From an uncultured Pelagibacteraceae bacterium (GTDB taxonomy: Bacteria > Pseudomonadota > Alphaproteobacteria > Pelagibacterales > Pelagibacteraceae), in contig CABXTU010000013.1 in NCBI GenBank assembly GCA_902515205.1, forward strand, positions 1-33,651: a DNA stretch of 33,651 bases, given 5' to 3'. Both the position numbers and the translations under genes were made by a program. Of this stretch, positions 1-8,621 are shown piece by piece (positions within the stretch are counted from its first letter, which is position 1; the number at the start of each line of letters is the position of its first letter). Below the pieces are notes generated by a model. It did not search any database. It was not told the origin of the DNA and saw only the letters and a program-made list of their open reading frames with translations.

Positions 1-455
1 AAGATAAATTTTTTTTAATGTTATTACCTGATGATTTGATTATTAAGAATAATTGCTCTAAATCTATGATTAAAATTCATAATAAATATAATTCATCTGT
101 TATGGCAAGTATGAATGTAAAAAAAAAAACAGTTTCAAGATGGGGCATATATAAACTTAAAAAAAGATTTAATAAGAATAATTATTTGATTAGTGATGTT
201 GTAGAAAAGCCAACTGTTAAAGAAGCTCCATCAAATAAAGCTGTTATCGGCAGATATATATTACCCAAAAAAATTTTTTCAAAATTATTCAATCAAAAAC
301 CAGGCAAGGGGGGAGAAATTCATATTACGGACGCTATACAATCATTGATTAAAGAAAATGAAAGATTTGTAGCGCATAATTTTTCAGGAAAATACTTAGA
401 TTGTGGAAGTATGAATGGTTATATCAAATCTTCAAACGAAATATCAAGAATATGA
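1..455 (+). CDS. galU: UTP-glucose-1-phosphate uridylyltransferase, C-terminal part (5' end outside window)
   Basis: Makes UDP-glucose from UTP and glucose-1-phosphate in the cytoplasm. The reading frame is open from position 3 and continues upstream of the window, so the ATG at 18 is internal (the frame reads FFLMLLPDDLI, matching the family's LLPDD segment). Other visible GalU features are a VEKP stretch, VIGRYILP, a GEIHITDAI stretch near the C-terminus and the final LDCGSMNGYI segment. About 150 residues of the usual 280-300 are present. The stop overlaps the next start as ATGA (452-455), so translation is probably coupled to ugd, the next enzyme in UDP-glucuronate synthesis. Identification is from motifs and context; confidence is high. 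Confidence 0.9.
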   Translation, partial: DKFFLMLLPDDLIIKNNCSKSMIKIHNKYNSSVMASMNVKKKTVSRWGIYKLKKRFNKNNYLISDVVEKPTVKEAPSNKAVIGRYILPKKIFSKLFNQKPGKGGEIHITDAIQSLIKENERFVAHNFSGKYLDCGSMNGYIKSSNEISRI

Positions 456-1750
456 AACTATGCATGATAGGAACTGGTTATGTTGGTTTAGTAAGTGGTG
501 CTTGTTTTGCTGATTTAGGAAATGATGTTATATGTGTAGATAAAGACTCAAATAAAATTAATTCTCTTATAAACGGACAAATACCAATATATGAGCCGGG
601 ATTATCAGAACTTGTAATTAAAAATTACAAAAATAAAAGATTAAATTTTTCAACCAATCTAAAAAAATCAGTTAAAGAATCAGACTTGATTTTTATTTGT
701 GTGGGAACCCCTCCAAAAAAAAGAAGCAACACTGCTGATTTAAGTCAAATATTAAATGTAACTAAAAAAATAAGTTTAGCGATTAATAAATTTAAAATAA
801 TTATAACCAAATCAACAATTCCTGTTACTACAGGTGATGAAATAGAAAAAATTCTATTAAAAAAAAACAGTAAAAAAAAATTTTCTGTTGTGTCTAATCC
901 AGAATTTTTAAGAGAAGGTGAAGCTATTAGAGATTTTATATATCCTGATAGAATAGTTGTTGGCTCTAACGAGAACAAATCAAATCGAATTTTAAAAAAT
1001 CTCTATAATCCTTTGATTTCCAAAGGAGCCACTTATTTATCTACCTCAAGAAGATCAGCAGAGTTAATTAAATATGCTTCTAATGCTTTTTTAGCAACCA
1101 AAATTACATTTATTAATGAAATAGCAAATTTATGCGAAAAGACAGGGATAAATATTGAAGATATTTCCATAGGTATGGGACTAGATAAAAGAATTGGTAG
1201 CAGGTTTTTGAGAGCTGGGCCAGCATATGGTGGTTCTTGTTTTCCAAAAGACACAAAGGCCATTATTTCAACAGCTGATAAATTTAAGACAAAGCTATCA
1301 GTCATAGAATCAGTGATAAAGTCAAATGAAAATAGATCTGAACTTTTATTAGATAGAGTTTACGATATATTAAATAGAGAGATTAAAAATAAAAAAGTAA
1401 CTTTTTTAGGTGTTACTTTTAAAGCTAATACTGATGATATGAGAGACTCATCTTCTCTTAAAATGATACCAGCCCTTTCTAAAAAAGGTGCAATAATCAA
1501 ATATTATGATCCCACAGGATATAAAAAAGAATTTTCTAAAATTAAAAATGTCTATAATTCAGACTCAATAAAACAGTCTTTACAAGGTTCAGATCTAGTA
1601 ATTGTACATACTGAATGGAATGATTTCAAATCTTTAAACTTTAAAAATTTAGTTAAAGGAAAGAAATTTATTATATACGATATGAGAAATATTTACTCGC
1701 CGGAAAAAATAAAAAAACAAGGTTTTAAATATTATAGTGTTGGTAGATAA
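452..1750 (+). CDS. ugd: UDP-glucose 6-dehydrogenase
   Basis: NAD-dependent four-electron oxidation of UDP-glucose to UDP-glucuronate, a precursor of acidic surface polysaccharides. The 432-residue product has the N-terminal Rossmann motif GTGYVGL (residues 7-13), an FICVGTPP segment near 81-88, the central helix domain with NPEFLREG, and the catalytic-cysteine motif GGSCFPKD with Cys263. The C-terminal UDP-binding domain contains FLGVTFKANTDDMRDS. The frame is open back to an ATG at 401, but that would put 17 residues before the Rossmann strand and overlap galU by 55 bases. I chose the ATG at 452, which overlaps the galU stop by four bases and places the dinucleotide-binding motif where it belongs. 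It faces ridA with only a few bases between the stops. Confidence 0.93.
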   Translation: MKLCMIGTGYVGLVSGACFADLGNDVICVDKDSNKINSLINGQIPIYEPGLSELVIKNYKNKRLNFSTNLKKSVKESDLIFICVGTPPKKRSNTADLSQILNVTKKISLAINKFKIIITKSTIPVTTGDEIEKILLKKNSKKKFSVVSNPEFLREGEAIRDFIYPDRIVVGSNENKSNRILKNLYNPLISKGATYLSTSRRSAELIKYASNAFLATKITFINEIANLCEKTGINIEDISIGMGLDKRIGSRFLRAGPAYGGSCFPKDTKAIISTADKFKTKLSVIESVIKSNENRSELLLDRVYDILNREIKNKKVTFLGVTFKANTDDMRDSSSLKMIPALSKKGAIIKYYDPTGYKKEFSKIKNVYNSDSIKQSLQGSDLVIVHTEWNDFKSLNFKNLVKGKKFIIYDMRNIYSPEKIKKQGFKYYSVGR

Positions 1751-1754
1751 ACTT

Positions 1755-2216
1755 TTATTTTAATTCAAAAATGGCATCAATTTCAACAGCAACACCAAGC
1801 GGTAGACTGTTTGCACTTACAGCAGCCCTAGTATGTGCTCCGGAGCTTCCAAAGATTTCCGCCATTAAATCCGACGCACCATTAATCACTTTCGGTTGAT
1901 CAATAAAATTGTCATTTGAATTGACATAACCTGTAAGTTTTACACAGGTCTTTATTTTTGACAAATCACCACCGCATGCAAACTTTGCTTGAGCCAAAAT
2001 ACTTAAACCACATCTTTTAGCGGCAAAATAGGCTTCTTCTACATTTAAATCTTTCCCAACTTTGCCTTTTATTAATTCACCCTTATCATCGATAGAAATT
2101 TGGCCTGAAATATATAGTAGTTTACCTATTATCTTTGTAGCAACATAATTTCCTACTGGTGCTTTAGCAGATGGCAAATCAATACCTAAATCAGAAACTT
2201 TTTTATTAAAGTTCAT
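1755..2216 (-). CDS. RidA/YjgF-family protein (longer, about 150-residue subgroup)
   Basis: Members of this family hydrolyse reactive enamine/imine intermediates released by PLP enzymes; those of the longer subgroup to which this 153-residue protein belongs are less well characterised. Visible features are the early GNYVATKIIG segment, the LYISGQIS strand typical of the family, and a C-terminal HTRAAVSANSLPLGVAVEID region. In that region the arginine and the VEID glutamate align with the substrate-carboxylate arginine and active-site glutamate of RidA. It is the last gene of the minus-strand ruvX-to-ridA run and starts about 11 bases after the small lipoprotein gene. The family is clear; the specific substrate is not. 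Confidence 0.85.
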   Translation of the reverse strand: MNFNKKVSDLGIDLPSAKAPVGNYVATKIIGKLLYISGQISIDDKGELIKGKVGKDLNVEEAYFAAKRCGLSILAQAKFACGGDLSKIKTCVKLTGYVNSNDNFIDQPKVINGASDLMAEIFGSSGAHTRAAVSANSLPLGVAVEIDAIFELK

Positions 2217-2227
2217 TTTTTATATGT

Positions 2228-2362
2228 CTATTTTTTACAAATCAAATCTGCAAGTGTGTTGTTCTCACCAGTGCATGCTTTTCTCTTTGGCATTTTGTCT
2301 TTAATTGTTGCACAGCTGGTTAGAACAAGAATTAACAGAATAGATGAAATTTTTTTAATCAT
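2228..2362 (-). CDS. Small lipoprotein, 44 residues, unknown function
   Basis: An ATG at 2362-2360 overlaps the topA stop as ATGA and opens a 44-codon frame ending in TAG at 2228-2230. The product starts MIKKISSILLILVLTSCA: two lysines, a hydrophobic stretch and a canonical lipobox, L-T-S-C, with the lipid-modified cysteine at residue 17. The mature part is only about 28 residues, KMPKRKACTGENNTLADLICK being most of it, and has two further cysteines (30 and 42) that could form a disulfide in the periplasm. The coupling to topA, the short gap to ridA and the perfect signal peptide all support a real gene. I do not recognise a function; export and lipidation are inferred from the signal. Confidence 0.75.
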   Translation of the reverse strand: MIKKISSILLILVLTSCATIKDKMPKRKACTGENNTLADLICKK

Positions 2363-4941
2363 TTTTTTCTTTTTTTTTTATTTTTTGTTTTATCGTATTC
2401 TCTTCTTTTCTCAATTAAAATTAACGCATCCTCCACCGTGATTTCATTTGGATCCTTTTCTTCAGGTATTGTAGCATTTAAAGATTTATATTTTATATAT
2501 GGGCCATATTGACCTTTCATAATTCTTATAGGTTTTTTGTCTTCAGGATGTTCTCCCAAATCTTTAATAATAGAAGAAGACATTCTTCCAGGCTTAGCTT
2601 CAGCAATTAATGTTATCGCTCTATTTAAACCAATAGAAAAAATTTCCTCAATATTTTCTATTCGAGCTGATTTATTTTCACACTTTAGGTAAGGACCAAA
2701 TCTTCCAGTATTTAACGTAATTTCTTTTTGATTATCAGGATTTATTCCTAAAGACTTTGGTAGTGAGCATAAAAATTGTGCTTTTTCTAAATCAATACTA
2801 TCTAGCTCCAAACCTTTTGGAATGGAGATATTTTTTAAAAGTTTATTTACCTCTGATTTAAATTTTTTTGATTTTCTTTTTTTCTTTTGCGTTTTTTCAA
2901 TTTCTATATCTTCAAGTATTTTTTCATATTGTAAATATGGACCGAATCTTCCGTTTTTAAGATATATATCATTTCCGTTCTCATGTTTTCCAATAAATTT
3001 TGGTTCAGCTAACTGAGCTTGTGCAGCTGCTTTAGCTTTAGATAAAGGTCTAGTAAATTTACAGTCAGGGTAATTTGAACAACCAATAAATGCACCACCT
3101 CTAAAACTATTTTTCAAGCTTAGTATTCCCGAATTACATAATTGACACTTTCTTATAATATTTCCTTTATCATCTTTATCGAAAACTAAATCTCCCAAAC
3201 TATCATTTAATAGATCTAAAACCTCTCTAGTTCTTTTTTCTTTGACTTCAGCCACATTGTTATTGAAATCTTTCCAGAACAACTCTAAAACTTTAATCCA
3301 ACTTTCTTTACCAGTTGTAATTTCATCTAATTGATCTTCTAAACTAGCGGTAAAGTTATAATCCACATATTTTGAGAACAATTTTTCAAGAAAAGCCGAA
3401 ATAAGTTTTCCTCTGTCAGTAGGAAAAAATCTTTTATTCAATATCTCTGCGTAACCTCTATTTGCTATTGTAGAAATTATACTTGCGTAAGTAGATGGTC
3501 TTCCAATTCCTAATTCCTCTAGTTTTTTTACCAAGCTAGCCTCAGAATATCTTGGTGGAGGTTGTGTAAAATGCTGTTCATCTATTAAGGACTCAACATT
3601 TACAAGTCCTTTGGATACAGAGGGTAGAATTTTTTCATCATCATCCTTACCTTGATTATTATATATCTTTAGAAATCCATCAAATTTGAGAACTGATCCA
3701 CTTGCTTTGCATATTGTATCACTATTATTTGATGTTATTGTGATAGTATTTCTATCAAATTTAGCAGATTGCATTTGAGAAGATAAAGCTCTACTCCATA
3801 TTAAATCATAAAGTTTATTTTGATCTGTACTTAGATATTTTTTTACACTTTGTGGAGTTCTGATAATATCTGTGGGTCTTATTGCTTCATGTGCTTCTTG
3901 TGCATTTTTTGCTTTTTTACCAGAGTAATTTAAAGCACTTTCAGGCAAATATTCGTTACCGACTTCTTTTTTGATATAATCTCTAAAAGTCACGATAGCA
4001 TCTTTTGATATATTAGTACCGTCTGTTCTCATATATGTTATCAAACCTATTGTTTCTCCTTCAATTTCGACCCCTTGGTAAAGCTTTTGAGCAATTTGCA
4101 TAGTTCTTGATGCACCAAAACCTAATCGACTTGAAGCTGTTTGTTGAAGAGTAGATGTAGTAAATGGTCCTGATGGATTACGATTTACAACTTTACTAGA
4201 TATATCAGTTATACTAAATTTTTTTTGATTGATACTTGATATAGCATTATTTATTTCATTTTTATTTCTAAAGGAAAATTTTTCAATTTTATTTTTATCT
4301 AGCTGACTAATACTTGCAACGATAATCTGATTTTTTTCATCTTTAAATTTGATACTTAAAGTCCAAAATTCTTCTGGCTGAAACGACTCAATTTCATGCT
4401 CTCTCTCAGTTATTAATTTTAAAGCCACTGATTGAACTCTACCTGCAGATTTAGAGCCTGGAAGTTTTGTCCATAATATTGGTGAAATATTAAAGCCAAC
4501 CAAGTAATCTAAGGCTCGTCGAGCCATGTATGCATCAACTAAAAGTGGTTCAATTTGTCTTGGATTTTCAATACCATGAATTACTGCTTTTTTTGTAATT
4601 TCATTAAATACAACTCTTTCTATTTCTTTATCTTTAAGAAGTTTTTTTTCATTAAGATACTCTTTTACATGCCAAGCTATCGCTTCACCTTCACGATCAG
4701 GATCGGTAGCTAATATAATTTTTGAAGAATCTTTGGCTGCGTCAGTAATTTCTTTGAGATATTTTTTAGAGAAGCTATCGATTTCCCATTCCATCTTAAA
4801 ATCTTGATCTGGATCAACTGAACCATTCTTAGAAGGTAAATCTCTAATATGTCCATAACTAGCTAATACTTTATAATTGTCACCTAAATATTTATTGATA
4901 GTTTTGGCTTTAGCTGGGCTTTCTACAATCACCAAGTTCAT
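2359..4941 (-). CDS. topA: DNA topoisomerase I (type IA)
   Basis: Relaxes negatively supercoiled DNA by nicking and passing a single strand. The 860-residue protein has an N-terminal TOPRIM domain (NLVIVESPAKAKTI at the start, ATDPDREGEA with the DxDxE metal site near residue 80) and the catalytic tyrosine in LITYMRTDGT (Tyr303 from the chosen start). One C-terminal four-cysteine zinc ribbon is visible (CQLC ... CSNYPDC). It is followed by three repeats of the form GRFGPYL/GQYGPYI. A TTG three codons upstream (4950) is possible, but the ATG at 4941 gives the usual TopA N-terminus. The tail is very lysine-rich. Position after plsY matches alphaproteobacterial order, although dprA, often found between them, is absent. 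The stop overlaps the lipoprotein start. Confidence 0.95.
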   Translation of the reverse strand: MNLVIVESPAKAKTINKYLGDNYKVLASYGHIRDLPSKNGSVDPDQDFKMEWEIDSFSKKYLKEITDAAKDSSKIILATDPDREGEAIAWHVKEYLNEKKLLKDKEIERVVFNEITKKAVIHGIENPRQIEPLLVDAYMARRALDYLVGFNISPILWTKLPGSKSAGRVQSVALKLITEREHEIESFQPEEFWTLSIKFKDEKNQIIVASISQLDKNKIEKFSFRNKNEINNAISSINQKKFSITDISSKVVNRNPSGPFTTSTLQQTASSRLGFGASRTMQIAQKLYQGVEIEGETIGLITYMRTDGTNISKDAIVTFRDYIKKEVGNEYLPESALNYSGKKAKNAQEAHEAIRPTDIIRTPQSVKKYLSTDQNKLYDLIWSRALSSQMQSAKFDRNTITITSNNSDTICKASGSVLKFDGFLKIYNNQGKDDDEKILPSVSKGLVNVESLIDEQHFTQPPPRYSEASLVKKLEELGIGRPSTYASIISTIANRGYAEILNKRFFPTDRGKLISAFLEKLFSKYVDYNFTASLEDQLDEITTGKESWIKVLELFWKDFNNNVAEVKEKRTREVLDLLNDSLGDLVFDKDDKGNIIRKCQLCNSGILSLKNSFRGGAFIGCSNYPDCKFTRPLSKAKAAAQAQLAEPKFIGKHENGNDIYLKNGRFGPYLQYEKILEDIEIEKTQKKKRKSKKFKSEVNKLLKNISIPKGLELDSIDLEKAQFLCSLPKSLGINPDNQKEITLNTGRFGPYLKCENKSARIENIEEIFSIGLNRAITLIAEAKPGRMSSSIIKDLGEHPEDKKPIRIMKGQYGPYIKYKSLNATIPEEKDPNEITVEDALILIEKRREYDKTKNKKKRKK

Positions 4942-4977
4942 AAATGACAAACTACCTAAAAGAGTTAGATAGTCAAA

Positions 4978-5556
4978 TTAATAAATTTTTGTCTTAGTTT
5001 CTTCTTTATTTTTCAATCTTTTAATATTTTCTCGATGAGTAAAAAATATTAACACGAACATGATTATAAAAAAAAATACATCATTAAATTGACTGGTAAC
5101 CAGTAAATATACAGGAACTGATATAGAAGCAATTAATGAAGATAAAGATGAAAATTTTGTTATAGCAAAAATTATAAACCAAGATAAAGCAAAGATAATT
5201 CCAAAATAAATATTTATAGCAAAGAGAATACCAACGTATGTTGCAACACCTTTCCCTCCTTTAAATTTGAGCCATACAGGAAATACATGACCTATAAATG
5301 TACATAACGCTGCCAAATATAGGAAATCAGTGTGATAAACTTTAACAAATATTACAGGGACGATAGCTTTTAATATATCAAGAGATAACGTGATGTAACC
5401 AATTGTCTTGTTGCCAGCTCTTAGTACATTTGTGGCTCCGATATTTCCAGATCCAATATCTCTTATATCTTTTTTCAAAAAAATTTTTGTTAGTAACAAT
5501 CCAAATGGAATTGAACCCATCAAATATGAAATTATACCTATGATTAAAATATCCAT
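4978..5556 (-). CDS. plsY: Glycerol-3-phosphate acyltransferase PlsY
   Basis: Inner-membrane enzyme that transfers an acyl group from acyl-phosphate (made by PlsX elsewhere) to glycerol-3-phosphate, the first step of phospholipid synthesis. The 192-residue product is almost all hydrophobic helices, with the three conserved cytoplasmic motifs: GSIPFG near residue 14, SGNIGATNVLR near 37, and KFKGGKGVATYVG near 100. The start ATG (5556-5554) lies one base after the stop of the dihydroorotase homologue, so the two are co-translated. A gap of about 36 bases separates it from topA. The C-terminus is a short lysine-rich tail. Confidence 0.94.
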   Translation of the reverse strand: MDILIIGIISYLMGSIPFGLLLTKIFLKKDIRDIGSGNIGATNVLRAGNKTIGYITLSLDILKAIVPVIFVKVYHTDFLYLAALCTFIGHVFPVWLKFKGGKGVATYVGILFAINIYFGIIFALSWFIIFAITKFSSLSSLIASISVPVYLLVTSQFNDVFFFIIMFVLIFFTHRENIKRLKNKEETKTKIY

Positions 5557-5557
5557 A

Positions 5558-6844
5558 CTATAGCTTAAATAATTCTTTACCGTTTACAAATGTATTTGTA
5601 ACTTTGCCTTGAAGTTTTTTATCTTCGATGCATGTATTTTTTGATTTTGATATAAGTTTATCTTTTTTTACGATCCACGGTTTATCTATATCTACTATAC
5701 AAAGATCGGCATTATTACCAATAGATAGATTCCCTTTATTTATCTTTAATATTTTAGCAGGGTTTGATGTCAATGCTTTTATAATAGTCTCTAATTTGAG
5801 TGATCCGTTATGATATAATTCTAAACTTAGAGACAGCAGAGTTTCTATACCTGACGCACCAGTTGCTGCTTGAGCAAATGTTAATCTTTTTGACTCTTCA
5901 TCTTCAGGTTTGTGGTCTGAAACTATTACATCAATTAAATCGTCCTTTAAACCTTGTACTAAAGCTAGTCTATCTTCTTCTCTTCTTAATGGTGGAGATA
6001 ATTTCAAAAATGTTTTGAAATCTCCTATATCGTTTTCATTTAAAGATAAGTTATTAATCGAAACACCACATGTGAATTTTACTATTTCCTTTCTTGATTT
6101 AATTACTTCGACAGACTTTTGTGATGACAATTGAGAGATATGATATCTACATTTAACCTTTTCCAGTAATGTTAAATCTCTTTCGATCAGAATACGTTCA
6201 GCGATTTCAGGTATACCAGATAGACCTAATTTTGAAGCAATTATTCCAGAGTTAATCATACCATTTTTTGCTAACTCATAATCTTCAGCGTGCTGCATTA
6301 TTAAGCTACCTAAGTCTTTAGCAGAGTTCATTATTCTAGACATTAATCTTGGGTTTTGAATTGTTTTAACGCCATCGGTGAATGCAATTATTCCTTTATT
6401 TTGTAACAAACCAAACTCATTCATATTTGTACCCTCAGTATTTTTTGTTAAAGAGGCACATGGAAAAATATTTATCTTTGATTTATCTCTTCCTCTTCTT
6501 TTTAGAAAATCGACTATGGAAACGTTATCAATTACTGGATCTGTATTTGGCATTGTTACAACTGAAGTGACACCACCCGAGAGTGCCGCGTTACTCAGTG
6601 TCCTAAAATTTTCTTTATACTCATAGCCTGGTTCACCAACAAAAACTCGCATATCAACTAATCCAGGGAAAATATACTTACCTTTCAAATCAATTGGTTT
6701 CTCTCTACTTGGTAAATTATTAATATTTACTTTTTTTCCTATGGCTTCAATTTTTCCATCTTCACTTATAATCAGACCCCCATTCTCATTCATGGAGTTA
6801 TAAGGATCAATTATATTTGCGTTTATAAAATATTTTTTTTTCAT
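5558..6844 (-). CDS. pyrC: Dihydroorotase homologue lacking the HxH metal site, probably non-catalytic
   Basis: By position and overall sequence this is the dihydroorotase encoded beside pyrB; the active enzyme cyclises carbamoyl aspartate to dihydroorotate. The 428-residue protein has the amidohydrolase layout: a small N-terminal beta part, the strand FPGLVDMR, then a barrel. Where active enzymes read DxHxH before REPG, this one reads DMRVFVGEPG, so both zinc-binding histidines are missing. A later histidine (MQHAEDYE) and the C-terminal aspartate in VSDHKPEDE are kept, and the usual second histidine of the HxxH segment is Gln (YHISQLSS). Related pseudo-dihydroorotases (pyrC') in Pseudomonas are inactive but support assembly of aspartate carbamoyltransferase; that role is inferred here. 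The ATG overlaps the pyrB stop as TAATG. Confidence 0.85.
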   Translation of the reverse strand: MKKKYFINANIIDPYNSMNENGGLIISEDGKIEAIGKKVNINNLPSREKPIDLKGKYIFPGLVDMRVFVGEPGYEYKENFRTLSNAALSGGVTSVVTMPNTDPVIDNVSIVDFLKRRGRDKSKINIFPCASLTKNTEGTNMNEFGLLQNKGIIAFTDGVKTIQNPRLMSRIMNSAKDLGSLIMQHAEDYELAKNGMINSGIIASKLGLSGIPEIAERILIERDLTLLEKVKCRYHISQLSSQKSVEVIKSRKEIVKFTCGVSINNLSLNENDIGDFKTFLKLSPPLRREEDRLALVQGLKDDLIDVIVSDHKPEDEESKRLTFAQAATGASGIETLLSLSLELYHNGSLKLETIIKALTSNPAKILKINKGNLSIGNNADLCIVDIDKPWIVKKDKLISKSKNTCIEDKKLQGKVTNTFVNGKELFKL

Positions 6845-7785
6845 TATGTACAAAATATTTTAAGACAAGCCATTCTCACCGCTACACCTAATTCAACTTG
6901 CTCTTTAATGACACTTTTGTTGATATCATCTGCTAACATTGTATCTATTTCTATACCTCTGTTCATTGGACCAGGGTGCATAATTAAAGCATCAGATTTG
7001 GCATGTTCTAATTTATCAGGAGTTAATCCATAATATTCGTAATATTCTCTGTTGGATGAAAGATATGAACTCGTCATTCGTTCACTTTGTAATCTTAACA
7101 TCATAACAATATCACAATCTTTCAATCCTTTTTTCATATCTGTAAAAGTATTAACACCAAATTTTTCAATTTCTTTTGGCATAAGATTTGTTGGAGCAAT
7201 AATGTTCACTTCTGCTCCTAACATACTAAGTAAATAAATATTTGATCTGGCAACTCTTGAATGAAGAATATCTCCACAGATTGCAATTTTTAATCCTTGA
7301 ATTTTTTTTTTACGAGTAATAATTGTTAATGCATCTAATAAAGCCTGAGTAGGGTGCTCTCTTCTTCCATCACCAGCATTTAGAACCGCACAGTTTACTT
7401 TTTGTGAAAGTAGATTACATGCCCCAGAATCTTGATGTCTAATTACAATAATATCAGGATGCATTGCATTTAGTGTCATTGCTGTATCTATCAATGTTTC
7501 ACCTTTTTTAATTGCTGAGTTGCTTATATTCATTGACATAACATCAGCCCCAAGTCTTTTACCAGCTAATTCAAACGAGCTTTGAGTTCTAGTGGAAGGT
7601 TCAAAAAATAAATTAATTTGAGTTTTACCTCTTAAAACATCAACTTTCTTATTTTTACTTTGATTTACTTTTATAAATGAATTTGCTTCATCAAGTATTA
7701 AGTTAACATCATTAATTGATAAATCTTGGATTCCTAAAAGGTGTTTTTGAGAAATTTTAATAGCTTGATTTGTTTTAATTGCCAT
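6844..7785 (-). CDS. pyrB: Aspartate carbamoyltransferase catalytic subunit
   Basis: Condenses carbamoyl phosphate with aspartate, the committed step of pyrimidine synthesis. The 313-residue protein has the carbamoyl-phosphate loop [13 protein letters not shown], the motif [12 protein letters not shown], and the C-terminal aspartate-domain segment [13 protein letters not shown] three codons earlier (7794) is possible; I prefer the ATG at 7785. No regulatory pyrI gene is present. Tight coupling to the dihydroorotase homologue (TAATG overlap at 6844) suggests the two proteins form a complex, as ATCase and pseudo-DHOase do in Pseudomonas. The gap of about 42 bases to the upstream ruvX suggests the same transcript. 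Confidence 0.94.
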   Translation of the reverse strand: MAIKTNQAIKISQKHLLGIQDLSINDVNLILDEANSFIKVNQSKNKKVDVLRGKTQINLFFEPSTRTQSSFELAGKRLGADVMSMNISNSAIKKGETLIDTAMTLNAMHPDIIVIRHQDSGACNLLSQKVNCAVLNAGDGRREHPTQALLDALTIITRKKKIQGLKIAICGDILHSRVARSNIYLLSMLGAEVNIIAPTNLMPKEIEKFGVNTFTDMKKGLKDCDIVMMLRLQSERMTSSYLSSNREYYEYYGLTPDKLEHAKSDALIMHPGPMNRGIEIDTMLADDINKSVIKEQVELGVAVRMACLKIFCT

Positions 7786-7827
7786 TAAAACCAACTCTAT
7801 AACTATAAACTCCTATATTAGCAAGTA

Positions 7828-8283
7828 TTAATTATTCAAAAAATCTAAAGCTCCTTGTAATATAAAAGCAGCAGCATTTTCATCTATCTTTTTTTCTCTT
7901 TTACTTACATTAATATCTAATTGGCTAGATAGATTAAAAGCGCCAACAGTTGAGAGTCTCTCATCCCAGAGACAAATTGGAATATCTAAGTTTTTTTCAA
8001 TATTTTCAGTTGTATCTTTTACTGATTGAGCTGACCTACCTGAGGATCCATCCATATTTAAAGGATTTCCAACAATGACACCTTTTATATCATTTTCATT
8101 AATTATTAATCTTAGCTCATCAATAAGATCTTTAAGTGAATTCTTATTTATTGTTTTTAACGGGGTGGCTATTAATTGTTTGTCATCACAGATTGACACA
8201 CCAATTCTTTTAGATCCAAGGTCTAGACCTATCAATCTACACTTATCTGAGTGTTTTTTTTTAAATTCCTCTAAAGTGATCAT
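7828..8283 (-). CDS. ruvX: Putative pre-16S rRNA nuclease / Holliday junction resolvase-like protein
   Basis: YqgF-family RNase H-fold nuclease, implicated in 16S rRNA 5'-end maturation in E. coli. The 151-residue product has the family signature LIGLDLGSKRIGVS near residues 17-30, the VIVGNPLNMDGSSG segment near 69-82, and the WDERLST acidic motif near 101-107. An N-terminal extension of about 15 residues precedes the first strand. It is the first gene of the minus-strand pyrimidine/topA run and diverges from gatC across a 50-base gap that must hold both promoters. Confidence 0.9.
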   Translation of the reverse strand: MITLEEFKKKHSDKCRLIGLDLGSKRIGVSICDDKQLIATPLKTINKNSLKDLIDELRLIINENDIKGVIVGNPLNMDGSSGRSAQSVKDTTENIEKNLDIPICLWDERLSTVGAFNLSSQLDINVSKREKKIDENAAAFILQGALDFLNN

Positions 8284-8333
8284 ATTGTATATTTTAAACT
8301 TAAGTGATACTTTGCCTCTTATTTAAATAGCAT

Positions 8334-8621
8334 ATGAGTATAGATCTTAAAACAATAAAACATATATCTAAATTGGCAAGAATTTCAGTTGACGAGCAAA
8401 GAGCTGAAAAATTAGCTGGTGATTTAAATTCTATTTTTGAATTTATTGAAAAACTTAACGAATTAAAAACTGACAATGTAGAACCATTAACTTCTATTGC
8501 AGAAACAACCTTAAAACTAAGATCTGATGAAGTAAAAAGTAAAAATATTAGAGAACAAATTATTAAAAATTCTCCTCAGGATAATGAGGACTATTTTGTA
8601 GTACCCAAGGTTATTGAATAA
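8334..8621 (+). CDS. gatC: Asp-tRNA(Asn)/Glu-tRNA(Gln) amidotransferase subunit C
   Basis: Small 95-residue linker subunit that wraps around GatA and GatB and stabilises the amidotransferase. It begins MSIDLKTIKHISKLARI, the standard GatC helix, and contains the family's VEPLTS segment near residues 49-54 and a C-terminal YFVVPKVIE strand matching the usual FxVPKVI ending. It heads the gatCAB operon; its stop overlaps the gatA ATG as TAATG (8619-8623). Identification is by order and motif. Confidence 0.93.
   Translation: MSIDLKTIKHISKLARISVDEQRAEKLAGDLNSIFEFIEKLNELKTDNVEPLTSIAETTLKLRSDEVKSKNIREQIIKNSPQDNEDYFVVPKVIE

Noticed and set aside
2256-2441. Plus-strand frame over the topA 3' end and the lipoprotein
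   Set aside because: Low-complexity phenylalanine-rich translation antisense to two well-supported genes, without family features.
4941-4977. Terminator between plsY and topA
   Set aside because: No stable inverted repeat followed by T residues could be made from the short gap.
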